DNA of 63,439 nt from SAR116 cluster bacterium (GTDB taxonomy: Bacteria; Pseudomonadota; Alphaproteobacteria; Puniceispirillales; Puniceispirillaceae), in NCBI GenBank assembly GCA_004212735.1, contig SHBD01000010.1, positions 1 through 63,439 on the forward strand, read 5' to 3'. Shown here piece by piece: positions 1-8,003 of the stretch (positions within the stretch are counted from its first letter, which is position 1; each line of letters opens with the position of its first letter). Made by a program: the position numbers and the translations under genes. Under the pieces are notes generated by a model that was not told where the DNA came from, ran no database searches, and saw only the letters and a list, made by a program, of their open reading frames with translations.

Positions 1-73
1 GTTCCTGTTTAAGCACAGTGCTATCAGGCTGTTCAGTTTTGGGATGATATAGGGAAACGTGGTGCGTAGTCAT
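1..73 (-). CDS. partial gene of unknown function at the window edge
   Basis: An ATG at 73 is preceded by GGAGG at 82-86 with 8 bases between them, a strong ribosome binding site. The frame then stays open for 24 codons to the window edge, so the 3' part is missing. The visible N-terminus (MTTHHVSLYHPKTEQPDSTV) matches no family I recognise. It lies downstream of the zinc-ribbon gene and the phage-type helicase on the same strand, so it is probably another gene of the same mobile element. Confidence 0.45.
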   Translation of the reverse strand, partial: MTTHHVSLYHPKTEQPDSTVLKQE

Positions 74-188
74 GACGCTGTCCTCCGCTTTAGTACTTTA
101 GGCGAATGCCAAGGCGTACAAGTTGGTAGTTAAATGCCTTAGCTAATTATATAGCAACTTCTGCTCCTTTTTCAACAGGCCTCGGGGC

Positions 189-413
189 CTATTCTGCCTT
201 CTTTTGGCTTGTTTTAGGCCGCCTTGAGTCAAGATCAATTATAGTTGCTGGAGCCGCATCTTGAACTACCCGGATCGGCGGCAGTTTATAACCACAGTCA
301 TCACAGTACAGGTTGGATCCAAGGTGATCATTGCTTGATCCATCTAAACTTATTGGCCCATCGAGGATGATCTCAATGATATTCTTTGAGCCACATTTGG
401 GACACTTAGACAT
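189..413 (-). CDS. small zinc-ribbon protein
   Basis: A 74-residue hypothetical protein with two Cys pairs, CPKC near residue 4 and CDDC near residue 37, the layout of a four-cysteine zinc ribbon. The tail after residue 55 is charged and probably disordered. I chose the ATG at 413 because AAGGAG lies at 425-430; the upstream GTG at 425 overlaps that site and cannot use it. The gene lies between the P4-type helicase and a partial gene, all on the minus strand, which fits a small accessory gene of a phage-like element. Its function is unknown; nucleic-acid binding is only a guess from the fold. Confidence 0.6.
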   Translation of the reverse strand: MSKCPKCGSKNIIEIILDGPISLDGSSNDHLGSNLYCDDCGYKLPPIRVVQDAAPATIIDLDSRRPKTSQKKAE

Positions 414-649
414 ATCTAGGATCACTCCTTAGAGATTGTGATCAATGAACGACAACAAGTTTATTGAACCGACAAACTCTATCACGATTACTAAAAGCTG
501 ATGGAGGGGCCTTTGCCGCCTGGTTGCACCGAATGGGCTTGGTGCAGGCTGTGTAGCCAAACACCCTTATTGTCTTATAGTTCATTATAAGAATAGTTAT
601 AGTTTTCGACTACACTGACTACACTAAAGCAAAAGGCCCTGCTCAAGTT

Positions 650-670
650 GATCTAGGATCTAGGATCTAG
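650..670. repeat. three tandem GATCTAG heptamers
   Basis: GATCTAG is repeated three times without interruption. The repeat supplies the TAG stop codon of the helicase gene on the minus strand (667-669). The surrounding gap 414-666 also holds an inverted repeat with arms CTTATA/TATAAG around 575-592 and a GACTACACT doublet near 608-627. I see no gene in it. Confidence 0.6.
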
Positions 671-2094
671 AAGTCGGAGTAGTGGTTGCTGCTTACTGCA
701 ACTAAATCCTCGTAGATATAGCCCGCTCTGGTTCTTTTCTTCTTAAGACCACGTTCCTGCATTCGGCTACTAAAGATGTTCTCTGTGACTATGTTGTCGA
801 TGTCATTATGCCGACACCAATTACCATAGCTATCATAAAGCTCTCTTGCAGCTATCCATGTTCCTTTTGATTGCTGGGTGCAATCATCTAGAAACCGTGA
901 GGTAAGGTCATTGTCGTATTTGTAAATGGCAATTTGTTCTTCGACTGCTTTACACTCACCAAGACCTGACGCTCCTTTGCTCAAGTTTAATTGCTGATGC
1001 CATTCAACAGCACCTTCCACCAGCCAGGCAAGGACGCCCTCTTTCTCGGCTCTCAGTTTCTGGGGTAATCTGGTGTCGAGTTTGTCGCCAGAAAACTGCT
1101 TTGCAAATGGGACCACCTTGGCTCGTCGCCAAAATGCATTCGAGCCTTCTCTGACAAATGGCAAATGATTAAGCAGAAGCCAAAGTTTAAACTGAGGTGC
1201 AAAGGTGAAGCTTGCCCCATGGAGCTTTGCACCAATGAGGTTCTCGTCGCCTGATAACCTTTTTACCTGTGCCGTATTGAGTTTGCTGGTGCTCGAGACT
1301 TCAGAGGCCACTGCTAGCCTAGAGCCCTTTAAGAGGCCAACGCTCTCTTTGGATCGGATGTCTGACTTCTTTTCGGCCAGGAGCGTATCGAGATCCATGA
1401 GGGTGCTGTAATCGCCCATGATGTAGTAAATCAGTTCCAGTAAAGTCGATTTGCCATTGGCTCCAGAACCAAGACCAAACATAAGACATTGCTCTTCCAC
1501 AGACCCTGTCAGCGTATAGCCGAGTGCTCTTTTGACCCAGCCCATCAACCCTTTGTCGTCGTCGAAGATGTCAGCTATGAATGCATTGAATCTTGGTGCT
1601 GGCGTACCTGGTATATAGTCGATGTCGATTATCTTGCTAACAAGATCACTTGTGTCCCTTGTGAGGAGCTCGCCCGTTTTCAGGTTGATTATGCCGTTGT
1701 TGCAGTTGATCTTCATCCTGTCGGTATCAAAAGCTTCAGGTGAGACAAGCAGGCTTTCATGCTTTGAGGCCATATTGACCATAGACTTTATTCTGGCCTC
1801 GCCCTGGGAGATGGTGGCCCATCTGTGTAGCTCAGCCGCCTCCGCGCTCGCTTTTGCCGTGTGTACCTCATCTTTAATTGAGGAGACCGTAGCCAGTGCC
1901 AGATTGAAGATGTCTGCCGTGCTGGAGGGCTTCCATCTCTTGCCATCCCACTTATGCCATGTCGTTGCAGTGCCACCCGAGCGCAGATAAGAGCCGTGTT
2001 GGGCAACAAATCTCTCCATATTGCCTACATCTGTACAGGGGTAGCTGGTTGGCTGGCTTTCAGTCCTAATGCTCTGTTGATTATCCAAGATCAT
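667..2094 (-). CDS. phage/plasmid P4-family replication helicase (D5-type)
   Basis: An SF3-type AAA+ helicase of the kind that drives replication of phages, satellites and plasmids. The N-terminal 170 residues look like the D5_N region. A Walker A motif, GLGSGANGKST, is at about residues 207-217, and LLLNHLPF further on fits the sensor region. No TOPRIM or archaeo-eukaryotic primase domain is visible, so this is the helicase part only, about 475 residues against 700 or more for full P4 alpha proteins. The frame is open to 2223, but AAGGAG at 2095-2100 points to a start at the ATG at 2094 or, better spaced, the TTG at 2088. It lies beside a tRNA-Arg gene, a classic integration site, so it probably belongs to an integrated element. 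The cognate integrase is not in the window. Confidence 0.8.
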   Translation of the reverse strand: MILDNQQSIRTESQPTSYPCTDVGNMERFVAQHGSYLRSGGTATTWHKWDGKRWKPSSTADIFNLALATVSSIKDEVHTAKASAEAAELHRWATISQGEARIKSMVNMASKHESLLVSPEAFDTDRMKINCNNGIINLKTGELLTRDTSDLVSKIIDIDYIPGTPAPRFNAFIADIFDDDKGLMGWVKRALGYTLTGSVEEQCLMFGLGSGANGKSTLLELIYYIMGDYSTLMDLDTLLAEKKSDIRSKESVGLLKGSRLAVASEVSSTSKLNTAQVKRLSGDENLIGAKLHGASFTFAPQFKLWLLLNHLPFVREGSNAFWRRAKVVPFAKQFSGDKLDTRLPQKLRAEKEGVLAWLVEGAVEWHQQLNLSKGASGLGECKAVEEQIAIYKYDNDLTSRFLDDCTQQSKGTWIAARELYDSYGNWCRHNDIDNIVTENIFSSRMQERGLKKKRTRAGYIYEDLVAVSSNHYSDF

Positions 2095-2319
2095 CTCCTT
2101 GTTGATGGCTGCCAGAATGTGTGACTCTGACAGAAGACATAAAAAGACCCTCCAGACGGCAAAGGCCGGGAGGGTGGTTTGGGTGCGTGCGCGCGTGATT
2201 TGCCGAATCAGGATTGCATCCAATCAGTTCATTTCTGTACCCCTTTCCGCCGCCGCTATTCGCTAAGGGTGGACACAAATATAAGCTATTGAATTTAATG
2301 GATTAAAAAGCACCATGAG

Positions 2320-2361
2320 ATGCGCAATTATCTTTCAAAGAAAAGGCTGTATGCGCAATAA
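2320..2361. repeat. pair of ATGCGCAATWA direct repeats
   Basis: ATGCGCAATTA at 2320-2330 and ATGCGCAATAA at 2351-2361 are 31 bp apart start to start, about three helical turns, so both face the same side of the DNA. They lie about 230 bp upstream of the helicase gene. Candidate sites for a replication initiator, repressor or integrase-accessory protein; the role is inferred from position only. Confidence 0.4.
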
Positions 2362-2393
2362 TATTCTCATTAGAGAGTGTGTCGGTACAGGCG

Positions 2394-2428
2394 TGTGACT
2401 GGAGGGTTTGTCACAGCTTTTGTCACAG
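2394..2428. repeat. cluster of GTCACA repeats, one inverted
   Basis: TGTGAC at 2394-2399 is inverted relative to GTCACA at 2410-2415 and 2422-2427. The last two sit inside a 10-base direct repeat, TTTGTCACAG, with 12-bp spacing. This looks like an operator or a recombinase/directionality-factor site near the tRNA end of the element. It is not proven. Confidence 0.35.
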
Positions 2429-2542
2429 TTCACCGACATCACTATGGCAAAACCCTAGGAAATCCGCTAGTTTTGAAAACACAGGTGACAAGGGCGAGCA
2501 AATGGCTTTACTTGGCTAAACTATTGATAAACATGAGATAAA

Positions 2543-2619
<77 letters not shown>

Positions 2620-2701
2620 ATTCACCTTCCGCTTTTTAGATGATCTGCTGTGTGAACACAACCGCTGGCGGCAAATAGTTTTATCGGGCTGATCTGTTGT
2701 G

Positions 2702-3682
2702 TCACTTACCAGTGAGGTCGAGAAAAACGTCTTCTAGATCGGGCTCAACCGTGCTGACTTCCTCAACATGAAGGCCGACCGACGTAACCATTCCGATAAT
2801 GCTGGCAGCAGTGATTTTCTTGGGGTCATATAGAATGGCCAGATGGTCCCCTTGCCACCGTGCGCCGATATCTTGCAGAGAGTTTGGCAGTGTCGGTGGC
2901 GGTGGTGCCGCAAGCGTCAGTTTCAGCTCTTTGCGGCTGGCCCCGTCGAGCAGCTCCTGCTTGGGTTTTGAGGTGATCAACTGGCCTTCATCGAGGATGG
3001 CGATGTGATCACACAGCGTTTCTGCCTCATGCAGATAATGGGTCGTCAGAACAATAGTTACGCCACTCTCATTGAGCAGGGCAATATTGTCCCATAATTT
3101 CTGTCGAAGGGCGACATCGACACCGGCGGTCGGCTCGTCAAGCACCAGAATCGGCGGGCTATGAACCATTGCCTTGGCAACAAGCAGACGCCTGCGCATT
3201 CCTCCTGATAGACGCCGTGCATAAGTGTGCGCCTGGTCGGTCAATCCCACCATTTCCAGAAATTCATCGGTCTGCCGTTCATTCTTGGGAACGCCAAACA
3301 GGCCAGCCGTCATTTCCAATGTCTGACGTGGCGTGAAATAGGCGTCGATGTTCAATTCCTGCGGAACGATCCCGATATTGGCTCGTGCCTGACGCGGATT
3401 GATGTCGATATCCGTTCCCCAGACCGATAATGATCCGGCTGTTTTGACAACGGTGCCTGCCATGATGTTGATAAATGTTGATTTGCCAGCTCCGTTTGGC
3501 CCAAGTAGACCAAAGACCTTGCCAATTGGGATATCAAGATCAATGGAATGGAGTGCGAGTTTGGCCGAACTGTTGGACGGGTTGCCGTAGGTTTTGGACA
3601 GACCCTTTGCCTGAATGGCATATCCTTCCGCTGGCCGTCTGATATATTGTACTGTATCTATGACACTGGATTGTGACTGCAT
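2702..3682 (-). CDS. ABC transporter ATP-binding protein (ABC-2/drug-export type)
   Basis: A 326-residue ATPase of the CcmA/NodI-like export family. It has Walker A GPNGAGKST near residue 59, signature LSGGMRRRL near 158, Walker B with LVLDEPTAGVD, and a C-terminal extension of about 80 residues typical of this family. AGAGG 8 bases before the ATG supports the start. Such ATPases normally pair with an ABC-2 membrane permease encoded next to them. Here the downstream neighbour is tRNA-Arg and the upstream gene is divergent, so the partner must be elsewhere or lost. Substrate unknown. Confidence 0.85.
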   Translation of the reverse strand: MQSQSSVIDTVQYIRRPAEGYAIQAKGLSKTYGNPSNSSAKLALHSIDLDIPIGKVFGLLGPNGAGKSTFINIMAGTVVKTAGSLSVWGTDIDINPRQARANIGIVPQELNIDAYFTPRQTLEMTAGLFGVPKNERQTDEFLEMVGLTDQAHTYARRLSGGMRRRLLVAKAMVHSPPILVLDEPTAGVDVALRQKLWDNIALLNESGVTIVLTTHYLHEAETLCDHIAILDEGQLITSKPKQELLDGASRKELKLTLAAPPPPTLPNSLQDIGARWQGDHLAILYDPKKITAASIIGMVTSVGLHVEEVSTVEPDLEDVFLDLTGK

Positions 3683-3893
3683 GGAACACCTCTAGCTACA
3701 GATAGTGTATGGCAGTGTCGGCATAAAGATGTCATTCACAATTCCGATGATTATTGGAAATATTCACAATTGCTCTGGTGTTGCTGATTGCATAGCTGCG
3801 GTGATGCGGATAGGTTCGAGTGTGGAAGTCAACACGTGCTTGTCCTCTTATGGGAGATCGCGCGACACGGTGACCTTAAACAGGGAAAAACAG

Positions 3894-4082
3894 ATGAACA
3901 GTGCCAATCAAATGATTGATGATGAGGCCATTCCAACGACAGACCAACGCGTGTCATGCAATGGCGGCGGCGGCCCTCTGGGTCATCCACAGGTGTGGTT
4001 GACTCTTGGCACTGATGGTGAGGTCATCTGCCCCTATTGTTCGCGCCGCTATGTTTTGGCCGGCACTGAGGATGACGCATAG
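3894..4082 (+). CDS. CHCC-type zinc-finger protein, NDUFS6-like
   Basis: A 62-residue protein whose second half carries the zf-CHCC pattern: a Cys in RVSCNGGG, a His in GHPQV, then CPYCSRRYV. This domain is shared with the mitochondrial complex I accessory subunit NDUFS6, and alphaproteobacterial homologues are short stand-alone proteins often found next to polA. I placed the start at 3894 because the conserved region begins soon after it and the upstream sequence looks non-coding. It is separated from polA by about 20 bp and probably co-transcribed. A role in complex I assembly is inferred from the family. Confidence 0.8.
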   Translation: MNSANQMIDDEAIPTTDQRVSCNGGGGPLGHPQVWLTLGTDGEVICPYCSRRYVLAGTEDDA

Positions 4083-4106
4083 GCCAGGTGGCCAACAGGA
4101 GACATG

Positions 4107-6974
4107 ATGGGCGAGAAGCTGCTACTGGTTGACGGGTCGGGTTATATTTTCCGGGCCTTTCACGCACTCCCGCCGATGACCCGCCCGGATGGAACGCCGG
4201 TCAATGCGGTCTATGGTTTCACATCAATGCTGATGAAACTTGTTGATGATATGCAGCCTGACCATATTGCTGTCATTTTTGACACATCCCGGAAGACATT
4301 CCGGTCTGAAATCTATCAGCAATACAAGGCCAACCGGTCTGAGCCGCCCGATGAACTAATCCCGCAATTCGCGCTTGTCCGCGCCGCCACTGAGGCACTC
4401 AGCCTGCCTCAGATTGAGGCACCCGGATTTGAAGCAGATGATTTGATTGCCACCTATGCTAGGATTGCCGAGGCGGACGGGCTGGAAACTATCATCGTTT
4501 CATCCGACAAGGATCTGATGCAGCTTGTCCGCGGCAATGTAACGATGCTTGACCCGATGAAACAGCGCCGTATCGGTGCTGATGAGGTGGTTGAGCGGTT
4601 TGGCGTGCGTCCGGAAAAGGTGGTTGATGTGCAGGCACTTGCTGGCGACTCGACAGATAATGTGCCGGGTGTTCCGGGGATTGGTGTCAAAACTGCCGCA
4701 GAACTAATCAATCTTTATGGTGATTTGGAAACCCTGCTTGCTAGTGCTCAGGATATCAAGCAACCGAAACGGCGTGAAAATCTGATCAATTTTGCCGAAC
4801 AGGCGAGGATTTCGCGGCAACTGGTCTTGTTACGGGATGATGCACCAACGTCAATGGCGCTGGCTGATTTGCGGCGGCCTGAGCGCGATATGGACCGGTT
4901 GAAGGCGTTTCTTCAGGAACAGGATTTCAAGCGACTGCTTGTGCGGATTGGTGCGCCCGGTGATCCAGCAGCGCTGAGGGGCGGGAATGCAGCGGCGCCA
5001 GCAATCCGGTCAATGGCGGCAAGCCCAAGTCCAAGTCCAAGTCCAAGTGAGGCGGTCCCGACAGTCTTGTCGCAACCTGCCGATCATCCACCTGAAGCTG
5101 TTTCATACAGGTTGATTTGCGATCTTGATGCGCTCGCTGTATTTCTGGATCGTGCGCGTCAACAGGGCTATTTGGCTGTCGATACAGAGACAACAGGCTT
5201 GAATGCGGCGACGGCGGATCTTGTTGGCATCTCGATGGCCCTGGCACCCGGTGATGCGTGTTATGTACCCCTGCGTCATGGCACTTCCGTGCTGGCGGAT
5301 GGGCAAGGCGGGCTCGATTTCTCGGCGGTACCTGAACAGGCATCACCACAGATTGCTATCGATCCGGCAATGGAGTTGATTAGACCAATTTTTGAAGATC
5401 CGGGTATTTTAAAGATTGGCCACAATCTGAAATATGACGCTCATATACTCATGCAGGAGCGCAATGGTGGCATCGCCCTTGCGCCGGTCGATGACACCAT
5501 GTGCCTCTCTTACGTCCTTGATGGTGGACGTGTTGATCGGCACTCGATGGATTTTCTGGCTGGTCACTGGTTGAATCACCAGACAATAAAATTTGAGGAT
5601 GTTTGTGGAAAAGGGATGAAACAGGTCCCGTTCAATGCAATCAGCCCGGAGGCGGCGTTAAATTATGCTGCTGAGGATGCGGACATTACCCTGCGTCTGT
5701 GGCAACTTCTTAAACCGCGCCTTGCTGATGAAGGTGTTGTCTCGGTCTATGAACGGCTGGAACGGCCATTGATTCCGATTCTGGCAAGGATGGAGAATAA
5801 CGGCGTAACTGTTGATCGCAGCATTTTGGCACGAATGTCGAATGATTTTGCAGCCCGTATGGGTGTGCTTCAGAGTGAAATCCTTGGACTCGCTGGTGAG
5901 GAATTCAACGTTGCGTCACCGAAGCAGCTTGGTGAAATATTGTTCGACAAAATGAGTTTGCCCGGCGGTAAAAAAGCTAAGACCGGTGCTTATTCAACAT
6001 CAGCAGACGTGCTTGAGACTCTCGCCTCGGATGGCGTTGAGATTGCGCAGAAGGTTCTTGATTGGCGGCAATTGGCAAAGCTGAAATCGACCTATGCGGA
6101 TGCGCTTGTTGAATCGATCAATCCTCGGACTGGCAGGGTTCACACTTCATTTTCCATGGTTGGCGCCTCAACCGGCCGTTTGTCATCTTCTGATCCGAAT
6201 GTACAAAACATACCCATTCGTACAGCCGAAGGTAGGCAGATAAGAACAGCCTTTGTTGCGACACCGGGCCACAAGTTGATCTCTGCTGACTACTCGCAAA
6301 TTGAGTTGCGTCTGGTGGCGCATGTCGCGGGTGAAGCCACGATGATCGAGGCATTTCATAATGGTGTGGACATTCACGCGCAAACCGCTTCCGAGGTTTT
6401 TGGTGTGCCTCTGGATAAGATGGATGGCGAGACAAGACGGCGTGCCAAGGCCATTAATTTTGGCATTATCTACGGCATTTCGGGTTTTGGTTTGGCCCGC
6501 CAGCTTGGCATTCGCCAGGGAGAGGCACGCGATTACATCGCTGCCTATTTTGAGAATTTCCCGGGGATTAAGGGCTATATGGAGCGCATCAAAACCGAGG
6601 CGCGCGAGGATGGGTTTGTTGAGACGCTGTTTGGGCGGCGTATTCATATCAGCGGTATTAAGACCGGAAACCCCGCAGCACGGGGTTTTGCTGAAAGACA
6701 GGCGATCAATGCCCCCATTCAGGGGACGGCGGCCGACATCATTAAACGTGCGATGATCAGGTTACCGGCGGCGTTGGTTATGGCGGGGCTTGATGCCGAT
6801 ATGCTTTTGCAGGTGCATGATGAATTGATTTTTGAGGTTCCTGATGATCAGGTCGAGACAGCCTTGCCAATCATTACATCGGTCATGGAGGCAGCGGTCG
6901 ACCCGGTGCTGAAACTGGCTGTGCCATTGGTGGCTGAGGCTGGTGTGTCTGACAGCTGGGCTGGGGCGCACTAA
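4107..6974 (+). CDS. polA: DNA polymerase I
   Basis: Full-length Pol I (about 955 residues) for Okazaki fragment processing and repair synthesis. The N-terminal 5' nuclease spans residues 1-290 (LLLVDGSGYIFRAF, then FEADDLIATYA). The 3'-5' exonuclease keeps its acidic residues (AVDTETTGL near 354, IGHNLKYDAH, and YAAEDADIT), so proofreading is probably intact. The polymerase domain shows DYSQIELR, RRAKAINFGIIYG and the C-terminal QVHDELIFEVP. AGGAG at 4097-4101 favours the second of two adjacent ATGs (4107) over 4104. A Pro-Ser repeat lies in the linker between the nuclease and exonuclease domains. Confidence 0.97.
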   Translation: MGEKLLLVDGSGYIFRAFHALPPMTRPDGTPVNAVYGFTSMLMKLVDDMQPDHIAVIFDTSRKTFRSEIYQQYKANRSEPPDELIPQFALVRAATEALSLPQIEAPGFEADDLIATYARIAEADGLETIIVSSDKDLMQLVRGNVTMLDPMKQRRIGADEVVERFGVRPEKVVDVQALAGDSTDNVPGVPGIGVKTAAELINLYGDLETLLASAQDIKQPKRRENLINFAEQARISRQLVLLRDDAPTSMALADLRRPERDMDRLKAFLQEQDFKRLLVRIGAPGDPAALRGGNAAAPAIRSMAASPSPSPSPSEAVPTVLSQPADHPPEAVSYRLICDLDALAVFLDRARQQGYLAVDTETTGLNAATADLVGISMALAPGDACYVPLRHGTSVLADGQGGLDFSAVPEQASPQIAIDPAMELIRPIFEDPGILKIGHNLKYDAHILMQERNGGIALAPVDDTMCLSYVLDGGRVDRHSMDFLAGHWLNHQTIKFEDVCGKGMKQVPFNAISPEAALNYAAEDADITLRLWQLLKPRLADEGVVSVYERLERPLIPILARMENNGVTVDRSILARMSNDFAARMGVLQSEILGLAGEEFNVASPKQLGEILFDKMSLPGGKKAKTGAYSTSADVLETLASDGVEIAQKVLDWRQLAKLKSTYADALVESINPRTGRVHTSFSMVGASTGRLSSSDPNVQNIPIRTAEGRQIRTAFVATPGHKLISADYSQIELRLVAHVAGEATMIEAFHNGVDIHAQTASEVFGVPLDKMDGETRRRAKAINFGIIYGISGFGLARQLGIRQGEARDYIAAYFENFPGIKGYMERIKTEAREDGFVETLFGRRIHISGIKTGNPAARGFAERQAINAPIQGTAADIIKRAMIRLPAALVMAGLDADMLLQVHDELIFEVPDDQVETALPIITSVMEAAVDPVLKLAVPLVAEAGVSDSWAGAH
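5025..5048 (+). repeat. in-frame CCAAGT hexanucleotide repeat in polA
   Basis: Four perfect CCAAGT units encode four Pro-Ser dipeptides in the flexible linker after the 5' nuclease domain of PolA. Because the unit is 6 bp, slippage would change linker length without breaking the frame. Confidence 0.8.
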
Positions 6975-7192
6975 GCGTTACAATGCGGCAACTTTGGGGC
7001 AGGATACGAATTTAATTGCCCTAGATTGGCCAATTTTGGTTGCCAATATCGTCCCTCGTTAATGGTGTGCGTCAACGCTGGGTTTTGTCTCCAGTTTTCT
7101 TGGTGTGCCATTTCGCATTACAATGGCTTGGTGGCTCAAGCGTTAGGGCCGGCAATCGACTTGACTGGCAATCGACAGGGAGGGGTGACCTA

Positions 7193-7885
7193 ATGGCAAA
7201 TCGCATTGCGCTCGTTGATGATGATCAGAATATCCTGACATCGGTGGCATTGACCTTGGAATCTGAGGGTTTCGATGTCGATTGCTACAATGACGGTGAG
7301 ACAGCCCTACAGGGTATCACACGCCACCCACCCGACCTTGGTGTTTTTGATATCAAGATGCCGCGAATGGACGGTATCGAATTGCTCCAGAAAATTCGCA
7401 CATCGTCGCAGGTGCCGGTTATCTTTCTTACCAGCAAGGATGATGAGCTCGATGAGGCCCTCGGTCTGGGGATGGGGGCTGATGATTACATCACCAAGCC
7501 GTTTTCTCAGCGGTTACTGCTGGCCCGAATTCGTGCTGTCCTGCGTCGGGCGTCAAATGAGGGGATGCAGACACAAGGTCCAAATATTGTCCGTCAGGGG
7601 GAATTACTGATGGATCCAGACCGTCATCTTTGCAGTTGGAAAGGCACCGAGGTCAAACTTACGGTAACAGAATTTCTGATTTTGCAGGCACTGGCGACTC
7701 GGCCCGGAATGGTCAAGAACAGAGACCAGTTGATGGATGCGGCCTATGGTGAGTCTATCTTTCTGGATGATCGGACAATTGACAGTCACATCAAGCGGCT
7801 TCGCCGGAAAATCCGTGCACATGACAAGGATTTCGATAACATTGAGACGCTCTACGGCATAGGTTACAAATATCGCACGGGGTGA
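7193..7885 (+). CDS. chvI: two-component response regulator ChvI
   Basis: A 230-residue OmpR-family regulator. The receiver domain has DDD at residues 9-11 and the phospho-acceptor D53 in [10 protein letters not shown], with K at the usual end of the domain (ITKPF). A winged-helix DNA-binding domain follows, ending [19 protein letters not shown] just before 7193 supports this start. It is followed by the cognate kinase. In other alphaproteobacteria ChvI/ChvG controls envelope and acid responses; the targets here are unknown. Confidence 0.92.
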   Translation: MANRIALVDDDQNILTSVALTLESEGFDVDCYNDGETALQGITRHPPDLGVFDIKMPRMDGIELLQKIRTSSQVPVIFLTSKDDELDEALGLGMGADDYITKPFSQRLLLARIRAVLRRASNEGMQTQGPNIVRQGELLMDPDRHLCSWKGTEVKLTVTEFLILQALATRPGMVKNRDQLMDAAYGESIFLDDRTIDSHIKRLRRKIRAHDKDFDNIETLYGIGYKYRTG

Positions 7886-8003
7886 CAGCCTGAGAGACTG
7901 ACGATCTCTGACACCAATTGGGAGCGGATCCATCAACTCTAATCGATCCGAAAAGACATCAACCTCCACTTGGTCGTGGTGGTTCCGGCGCTGGCTCCCC
8001 GTC

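Larger units (their letters stand above)
2095..2542. other. non-coding region between the helicase gene and tRNA-Arg
   Basis: No convincing gene lies here. The stretch is AT-rich in its middle and carries two sets of short repeats, annotated separately. It runs from the helicase start to the 3' end of tRNA-Arg, so it should contain the left attachment junction if the element integrated into that tRNA. The exact junction cannot be placed without the other end of the element. Confidence 0.4.
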
